A DNA stretch of 64,000 nucleotides from Synanceia verrucosa (Eukaryota > Chordata > Actinopteri > Perciformes > Synanceiidae), in assembly GCA_029721515.1 (NCBI GenBank), contig CM056565.1, positions 9,364,742 to 9,428,741 on the forward strand. The letters run 5' to 3'. The notes under the pieces are model-generated. The model had not been told where the DNA came from and made no database searches. It saw only the letters and a program-made list of their open reading frames with translations. Each line of letters begins with the position of its first letter. Within the stretch, counting starts at the first letter, position 1. Positions 61,323 to 64,000 of the stretch are shown here, in pieces. The position numbers and the translations under genes are program-made.

Positions 61323-61434
61323 CCACTCATTTTTTTCAATTCCAGGTGGGCGTTGAAGGATTAATATTTGATTTCTTCTTTCCCTTCAGTATTAATAGCA
61401 GAGGAGGTGTGTGAATGTTCATATGCACAGTGTA

Positions 61435-61460
<26 letters not shown>
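61435..61460. repeat. (AC)13 microsatellite near the RNP1 exon
   Basis: A 26-bp AC run starts 118 nt downstream of the 83-nt exon's donor site, in the sense orientation (CA in the pre-mRNA). Confidence 0.97.
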
Positions 61461-61466
<6 letters not shown>

Positions 61467-61591
61467 GGTCTCAGAGATGAGGAAAGCAGTGGTGGGTACT
61501 GCCCACAAACCGTGAAATTGTGTGGCTTGAGTTCTGCCTGTCAGGCTGAGGGACAGGAGACTGGAGCCTGTCCCTCTCTCTGTATCCCCTA

Positions 61592-61592
<1 letters not shown>

Positions 61593-61653
<61 letters not shown>
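61593..61653. repeat. (CA)30 microsatellite
   Basis: A 61-bp uninterrupted CA run, the longest pure dinucleotide tract in the window, 276 nt past the donor of the RNP1 exon and again CA in the sense strand. Confidence 0.98.
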
Positions 61654-61656
<3 letters not shown>

Positions 61657-64000
61657 CACACACAGGTGGAGCTGTCCAGGGAAGCTACTGGCAGCGAGTT
61701 CATTAGTCAGGGATTAACACCTTCCACAAAGTCCCAGTGATGCTTGTTTTATTTACACCGGTAATATGGTCATCTCTGAGCGCCCTACAGAGTTCAGTAG
61801 CACTCTTCTAAGCCGTTGTGTCTCTTATGATAATTGACAGGAACTGACTTCAGTGTAGCAAGGGTGACATTAGGTCCTTCTTTGCCCGTTTCTGCCCCGC
61901 AGGTCTCTGGAGACAACCTGCATCATTTGAGCGGTTCTGTGGATCGTGATTGACTGGAGGGAATACTTGTCTTACTGCCCACCATCCCCCCCGCCCTCAC
62001 CTCTCTTTCTCTGTGTGTCTTCACTCCAGTCCAGGCTTTTTCCTCACTGACTATCTGACTGACAGGACCAGCGTAGTAGAACCGTGTTCACCAGGGACCA
62101 GCCCAGGTCACACACGACCCCACTATACATCCCTCCAAGTGTCTCCGCATCACAGACGACACTCAGGACCGAGACCACAAAGTGTGCCAAGAGTGTGACA
62201 GAAATAAGCGTATGAGTACGGGAAATATTCTGTCACAATCAAATGTCTCCGATCCTTTGACATGTAGGCAGGAACACACAAATATCACACATCAACACGA
62301 AGCATGGGTGCACACACCAGAGCCTCACTTTATGCACACAAAACAGAACAATTGCTGTCAATTTCCCTGTTGATTTTCAAAAAGTATTTACTTTTCTGCA
62401 ACAAAAATTGCTATAATAACACATTTGTCAGCAACAAATACCATACAGATACCTAACCTCTAGAGTGCATTCATTCCTCAACTTTTACCATGCAGAAAAA
62501 ATGAGCCTCATTTAAGTTCAACCCACAGCCCATTTGTAAGAAGTTCTAATTAGATAGATCTAATTAGATTGGATTGTAAACACTGGTGCCAATTAGGAAT
62601 GCAAATGTGCTTAACAAATAGTTGGCCGAGTTAATGCTCAATAACGTAGTAATCATTATTAATTCATAAAATGCTTAAGATTTTTTTCCTTCAAACAGTT
62701 CAACATTAAGTATGAGGTGTTTGAGGAGAAAACACAGGAGAGACAAAAAAATGTTGTCAGTAATCAACAAATGAAATGAAACACAAAATATCAAACATGA
62801 ATAGTTGAACAATTAGATAAGAGCAGCTATGTTGGACACGTCTAGCACTCATTTCTGTTGTGTGCTGAAGCCAACAGCAAATACCTGTTAATCAAGCAGC
62901 GTTAACACAAAACAGGCGTCAGGCTGTGGCCTGAACCTGCTCAGGTGGAACTTTTGTTATGTCACAAATTCTGCTGCTGTTACATAAACTTTGATAGCAC
63001 ACAGAATATACATTTCAATTTCACCAAAAATGTATTCAAGAAGCATTTTTTTTGGGTGCTAGTCATCGAAAAATACCTTGTTTTTATGTTTCTATGACGA
63101 CAGTATCTTGACAACATGTCACCACTCTAACCAGTGTTCTATGATAGATGAGCATCGCCCCTTCACTTTTTATTGTCTGTCCAGACCACTATCTATGTGT
63201 ATGTCATTGTTTTGTTTTGTTTTTTCACAACGAGCACCAACCAGAGGACACTTGCTCTCATACTTTTTATGGATGAGCTTGTCGCCGCTCGATCTGACAG
63301 CTGAAACATTAGAGCAAGAAGGAGGATGTACGGTGGCACGATCCATCGCAGTACGGTGAATATCATCACCTTTTCCAAAACGTTGGATGGACCCTGTTGC
63401 TGGCCTGTTTTGTACTAACCAAGTGGTGCTTTTCTGCCAGAAATAGACACAATATGGACTCACGGGATGGTGACGTCTCAAATATCGAGCTGTTAATTCT
63501 GGTCAAAGTACCTTTTTTTTTTTTTCTTAAAAAAAAGAAAATGGGCACTTTGAGGTCCCTGCCTCAAGATATTATTTAAGATACGTTGCATCGCACCCCG
63601 ATTCATGCATCCTGGGCTGAAATTATTGTTACCAGGGACATTTTACTGAAAAAGTGAAGAAATTGTTGTTTTTTTATATTTTATTCTGGTCTTGCATCTT
63701 GCCAGCAATATCAAAGCTGCCTCTGACACATCATCTAGCAATCAGTGTGCACATCCGATAGTAATGATGGTTACTAATATTGTTGACAGTATTTAGCAAG
63801 CCCTTGCTACTGAAATGACCCCTTTTGGCTGGAAGCTTCAAGCCTCTTTGCGCCATGCGCAGCTGTGGCGATACACCGTTGTGCATCCTGACATATTGTA
63901 CTTCACTTGGTGCCAGAAGCTACATCAAGCAATAACAGTATTGCTACTGTAGTTACTAGAAAATGACACATATGGAAACCATGTGGCCCATCTGGGACCC

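Larger units (their letters stand above)
61317..64000 (+). other. Intron downstream of the RNP1-coding Musashi exon
   Basis: The interval starts with a GTAAGT donor and runs past the end of the window. It has two CA tracts close to the exon (listed separately). From about 61700 to 64000 I see AT-rich sequence with a T-run/A-run pair near 63512-63540 but no exon matching the remaining Musashi protein. Confidence 0.85.

Noticed and set aside
61435..61653. Two CA arrays separated by 130 bp as a CRISPR-like array
   Set aside because: They are plain dinucleotide microsatellites in a vertebrate intron, with no repeat-spacer structure.
61654..64000. Search for the next Musashi exon (VECKKAQPKEV)
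   Set aside because: Not found. GTGGAGCTGTCCAGG at 61667 follows an AG and starts with Val-Glu, but it continues in a way unlike Musashi.

Overview
This is nuclear DNA from a vertebrate, most likely a teleost fish. The evidence is two coding exons that join across consensus splice sites, very sparse coding content, long CA/TG and CT/GA microsatellites, and several repeat types I recognise from fish genomes: a tRNA-derived SINE of the DANA/mermaid (V-SINE) kind, hAT-like MITEs and other TIR elements. The species cannot be determined from the window. There is no sign of bacterial or phage genes, CRISPR arrays or operons. || Gene content: one gene is visible, a Musashi-family RNA-binding protein on the + strand. 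Two internal exons lie in the window, 19689-19737 (49 nt) and 61234-61316 (83 nt). Together they encode 44 codons of the second RNA recognition motif (RRM2). The intron between them interrupts the RNP1 motif at a glycine codon (phase 1) and is 41,496 bp long. Three residues (VDD, ES, DI) match the MSI1 paralogue rather than MSI2, but intron size alone would not be surprising for msi2, so the paralogue call is moderate. The preceding exon (end of RRM1, linker and start of RRM2) and the following exon (beginning near VECKKAQPKEV in the family) were not found and presumably lie outside. || Layout: 1-19688 is intron upstream of the first visible exon. It holds a 494-bp TIR element (6071-6564), a 679-bp hAT-type MITE with a perfect 8-bp target duplication (12853-13531), a probable 1.3-kb hAT-like element (14597-15937), a 400-bp-spaced direct repeat (16669 and 17069), and a SINE split by a MITE (17748-18535). 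19738-61233 is the giant intron: microsatellites, a fish-type dispersed repeat (21811-22195), an inverted-arm element (31232-31741), two copies of one dispersed repeat (34080 and 38085), perfect or near-perfect hairpins (43129-43175, 60115-60157), a 152-bp-spaced direct repeat (49429 and 49581), and a second SINE split by a different MITE (56174-57117). 61317-64000 is intron downstream, with two CA tracts 118 and 276 nt past the splice donor. || No previously undescribed system was convincingly found. The most informative observations are the two independently interrupted SINEs, the cleanly delimited hAT MITE, two strong hairpins, and the CA-repeat context of the RNP1-coding exon.
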